Source of the DNA: DAOPYU01 sp942493245
GTDB lineage: Bacteria > Sumerlaeota > Sumerlaeia > UBA8349
Assembly: GCA_942493245.1 (NCBI GenBank)
Contig: OW818685.1
Span: 62,001-126,000 of the forward strand
DNA: 64,000 bases
Direction: 5' to 3'
Position numbers and translations under genes: made by a program. Of this stretch, positions 61,845 to 64,000 are shown piece after piece (position 1 is the stretch's first letter; the number at the start of each line of letters is the position of its first letter). The notes beneath the pieces were generated by a model. It was given only the letters and a program-made list of their open reading frames with translations. It was not told the DNA's origin and searched no databases.

Positions 61845-62369
61845 CTAACTCGTAACCTGAATCCGGACAGCCGAACAGCCCGGCGCCATTCCGGCGCCCG
61901 CACGGCCCCCCCGTCCATACCCCCCGGCGTTGCGTTCTCCTCCGACCGGTCGGCCGGACGCCTGCAACACTTCCCCGATCAGATCCATTCCCTGACGGCA
62001 AAGCCCCGAATTGCGGGCATTCTGTTCCTGAATCCGTTTGACAACCGCGCGCATGGACTCGCGCAGTTCGCCCAGCCGCGCGGCCAGGGCCGCATCCGGG
62101 CACCGGTGCTGAATCTCGCTCAAGGTCAGATCTCCGGCCTTCAAGCCCCACTGCCGTGCCAGACGCAGGCTACTCAACTCGCGCGACTCCTCGACCGTTC
62201 GCAAACGCAGCAACAGCGTTTCCTTACGCCGCACCAGATCGAAGACCTTTTCCGGCTCGCGCGAAACCAATGCCTCACGTTCGGCGTCCGACAACGCCGC
62301 CAACTGGCTGTAAAGATCCAACTGCGCGCTTAGAACCGACGCAAGATCCTCAAACTGTGCAACCGTCAT
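61845..62369 (-). CDS. flgN: Flagellar export chaperone FlgN
   Basis: 174 residues from the ATG at 62369; a longer frame beyond it is Arg/Phe-rich and implausible. The first 130 residues are helical with heptad patterns (LASVLSAQLDLYSQLAALSDAEREALVSRE, EKVFDLVRRKETLLLRLRTVEESR), as in FlgN-family chaperones that keep FlgK and FlgL export-competent. The last 40 residues are Gly/Arg/Ala-rich and probably flexible. The identity rests on helix pattern, size and position between flgM and flgK. The ribosome site is weak, suggesting low or coupled translation. Confidence 0.8.
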   Translation of the reverse strand: MTVAQFEDLASVLSAQLDLYSQLAALSDAEREALVSREPEKVFDLVRRKETLLLRLRTVEESRELSSLRLARQWGLKAGDLTLSEIQHRCPDAALAARLGELRESMRAVVKRIQEQNARNSGLCRQGMDLIGEVLQASGRPVGGERNAGGYGRGGRAGAGMAPGCSAVRIQVTS

Positions 62370-62538
62370 GGAAGTGATTACAGACGTTTCCTGGCGACTT
62401 TGAGCCGGTATGCACCGGCGTGTCTTCAGGAAATAAAAGAAGGGAAACACAAACCGCCTGACACATGGACCGACAGACTTGTCCCCGTCTGCCGGAAAGA
62501 AAAACACCCAAATGGGGGGAAAAACCAGAAACGCCTCG

Positions 62539-62868
62539 TCAACGCCGCAGTTTCTTCTGAATCGCCGACTCCCGCAACGCCGCGTCCACAATCCGCTTGG
62601 CGACCACCTTGCTCTCGACCTTGTAACTGCCATCCTCGATGCGCGGTTTGATTTCCTGGATCTTATCCATCCGCACATCCGGCAGGCCGGCCAACAATTC
62701 GGCGGCGTGGGCTACTTCGCGCGTGGATTCCGACAGTTCGACATCGGTCGCCGGAGATTCGCGTTGCTCCACCTGCTCAGTTTCGGACTTCCTGGCTATT
62801 TCCGTTACACGAAACGGGCTTCCCACAGTGGTGGGCCTTGTGACACTTTTGCGCCCGGATACCTTCAT
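62539..62868 (-). CDS. flgM: Anti-sigma-28 factor FlgM
   Basis: 109 residues from the ATG at 62868 (GGGGGA upstream). The N-terminal half is hydrophilic and disordered. The C-terminal half has the FlgM pattern: VELSESTREVAHAAELLAGL then VRMDKIQEIKPRIEDGSYKVESKVVAKRIVDAAL, where RMDKIQEIKPRIEDGSY is the signature that binds sigma-28. FlgM holds FliA until exported through the finished hook. A sigma-28 promoter is directly upstream, giving autoregulation as in other bacteria. Confidence 0.92.
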   Translation of the reverse strand: MKVSGRKSVTRPTTVGSPFRVTEIARKSETEQVEQRESPATDVELSESTREVAHAAELLAGLPDVRMDKIQEIKPRIEDGSYKVESKVVAKRIVDAALRESAIQKKLRR

Positions 62869-62906
62869 GTCTTCATTCCCCCTTTGGTGACCCCATGCCA
62901 AGTGGC

Positions 62907-62934
62907 TTATCGGCAGATGGACTTCGACTCTTTA
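62907..62934 (-). promoter_or_regulatory. Sigma-28 (FliA) promoter of flgM
   Basis: On the minus strand TAAA (62934-62931) and GCCGATAA (62914-62907) are 16 bases apart; consensus is TAAA-N15-GCCGATAA. The -10 octamer is perfect. Transcription would start near 62900, about 30 bases before the flgM ATG. Confidence 0.8.
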
Positions 62935-63072
62935 CTAAAAAACACGCTTTTAGGCAATCTCTTCTCCTCGAAGCGTCTTCTTTTCTGCCATCAGCCGACG
63001 GAATCTCCTCCGGAACGTCTGTCTCCTTTCTACTTATCACTCGAACCACCCGGTTCCAGACCGGGCAGGGCT

Positions 63073-63531
63073 TCACTCGATCGAACCACTTTCTTCCCCG
63101 GTCGAAACGCTCGCGCCACTTTCGTTCCGATCCTCGGCTACCGGTTGTTTCCCCGGCAGCGCCAACGGTAGCGTGCCATTGGCCGGATCGTCTGGAATCA
63201 ACTGACGCCGCAACGCCTCGGCAATGCCCTGTTCGGCCAACTGCGGTCCCAACTGGCGCGCATATTCCGTGTCCAGAAACGACTGAAACAATTCCTCGCC
63301 CGCATTTTTCTCGATGATCCCCCCCTCGGGAACCGTCTTGCGCATCGCCTGGGTCATTTCTTCCACAAACGCCATCGTGAACAACTCGATCGCTTTCTCG
63401 ATCCCGGCCGCTTTGTTGCGCACCTGCGGGTCGGATGCCCACACGGCCAGGTTCTCATAACGCCCCGTCTGGGCGGCCGACAATGCGTTCTGCGGGGTTC
63501 CGATCCCTGTTATCGAATCTATCTCGTTCAT
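63073..63531 (-). CDS. flgJ: FlgJ-type rod-binding protein (no muramidase domain)
   Basis: 152 residues. The core KAAGIEKAIELFTMAFVEEMTQAMRKTVPEGG then NAGEELFQSFLDTEYARQLG is the rod-binding domain (PF10135) found in the first half of enterobacterial FlgJ. The glucosaminidase half is absent, as in many alpha-, epsilon- and deep-branching bacteria, where a separate wall hydrolase opens the peptidoglycan for the rod. The last 40 residues are Ser/Glu-rich. It follows flgI by 43 bases, the usual order. A 204-base spacer with the sigma-28 promoter separates it from flgM. Confidence 0.9.
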   Translation of the reverse strand: MNEIDSITGIGTPQNALSAAQTGRYENLAVWASDPQVRNKAAGIEKAIELFTMAFVEEMTQAMRKTVPEGGIIEKNAGEELFQSFLDTEYARQLGPQLAEQGIAEALRRQLIPDDPANGTLPLALPGKQPVAEDRNESGASVSTGEESGSIE

Positions 63532-63574
63532 GTTCCGTGCGCATCCTTTCGCGTCACCCGTTTGCCGGGCGGTC

Positions 63575-64000
63575 TTACATGGAGACCAATTCGGCCTGCA
63601 GGGCGCCCGCTTCCTTGAGCGCCTGCAAAATCGCCATGATGTCCCGCGCCGTCACCCCCAGCGCGTTCAGCCCCTTGGCCACTTCATTGATCGTGACCCC
63701 TTCTTCCAGAACCTGGAATTTGCCCTTTTCTTCGGTTGCCTGGACGGAGCCGCGGGTGGACTCGAAGTTCGTCAGGATCGCGTCGTACTGGGGCTGGGAA
63801 ATCGTCCCATCCTGCAGCAGGGGCGCAATAGTTTGCGAAAAATTGTCCGTCTCTTCACGCCGCTCGAAAATCAGGTTCCCGTGCGTGATCAACGCCTTCG
63901 AAATACGAACGTTTCCCCCCATCACAATCGTGCCGGTGCGCTCGTTGAAGACCACTTTCGCCGGCATGTCGGGGCTGACTTCCAACCCCTCGAGGCTCGA
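63575..64000 (-). CDS. flgI: Flagellar P-ring protein FlgI (C-terminal part)
   Basis: The frame is open to the window edge, so the first two thirds are missing. The visible 142 residues have the FlgI C-terminus: PAKVVFNERTGTIVMGGNVRISKALITHGNL and the closing VTINEVAKGLNALGVTARDIMAILQALKEAGALQAELVSM. FlgI forms the periplasmic P ring around the rod and is found only in bacteria with an outer membrane, which supports a diderm cell plan. The segment FSQTIAPLLQDGTISQPQYDAILTN is a longer loop than in enterobacteria. Confidence 0.95.
   Translation of the reverse strand, partial: SSLEGLEVSPDMPAKVVFNERTGTIVMGGNVRISKALITHGNLIFERREETDNFSQTIAPLLQDGTISQPQYDAILTNFESTRGSVQATEEKGKFQVLEEGVTINEVAKGLNALGVTARDIMAILQALKEAGALQAELVSM

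Overview
The window looks like a piece of a GC-rich, Gram-negative (diderm), flagellated, probably fermentative and polymer-degrading bacterium. A flagellar P-ring gene (flgI), MreC/MreD/RodA, MurJ and several predicted outer-surface lipoproteins imply a two-membrane cell wall. AdhE points to anaerobic ethanol formation. A Cys-type sulfatase, a gingipain-type C25 protease with carbohydrate-binding modules, a DPP-IV-type peptidase, a GH63-type enzyme, GlgX and a GH95 remnant point to use of glycans and proteins. The mix, together with long spacers full of paired hairpin repeats, suggests an uncultured lineage near the PVC/FCB groups (Sumerlaeota or Hydrogenedentota type), but I cannot fix the phylum from sequence alone.

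Layout. 1-1108 is the end of a large surface protein with a strong terminator. 1644-7494 (minus) is a rod-shape operon mreC-mreD-rodA followed by an exported peptidase-like protein and an amidohydrolase. 8161-10767 (plus) holds a lipoprotein, hpt and a radical SAM gene. 10883-16021 (minus) is a glycan block (glgX, then a GH63-type enzyme). 16788-30043 carries a secreted glutaminase-like protein, pilT, a pentapeptide-repeat membrane protein, adhE, murJ, a decayed IS110 element and trpD. 30201-35472 holds small membrane proteins, a YgbA-like protein and a membrane/spermidine-synthase fusion. 36215-42659 (minus) is a stress and envelope block: hsp20, lon with a very long tail, a degenerate cell-wall amidase and a GerMN protein. 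42952-57429 is a mixed secreted-enzyme region. 57556-64000 (minus) is a flagellar cluster flgI-flgJ-flgM-flgN-flgK-flgL, then a GNAT gene, csrA and fliW.

How the parts fit. RodA, MreC and MreD drive lateral wall growth and MurJ supplies lipid II. FlgM holds sigma-28 until the hook is finished; a near-consensus sigma-28 promoter lies just upstream of flgM, so flgM, flgN, flgK and flgL look like a late flagellar operon. CsrA and FliW, with overlapping genes, should tune flagellin translation.

Most unusual observations: (1) a complete Lon protease carrying about 425 extra residues, with an Arg-rich patch and a Lys/Ala/Pro histone H1-like end; (2) a cell-wall amidase-fold protein that has lost the expected zinc ligands and catalytic glutamate; (3) a consensus promoter for the C25 protease whose -35/-10 spacer is an inverted repeat; (4) at least nine different inverted-repeat hairpin elements in the long intergenic regions, one with compensatory base changes; (5) a membrane protein made of two diverged copies of the same roughly 165-residue unit.
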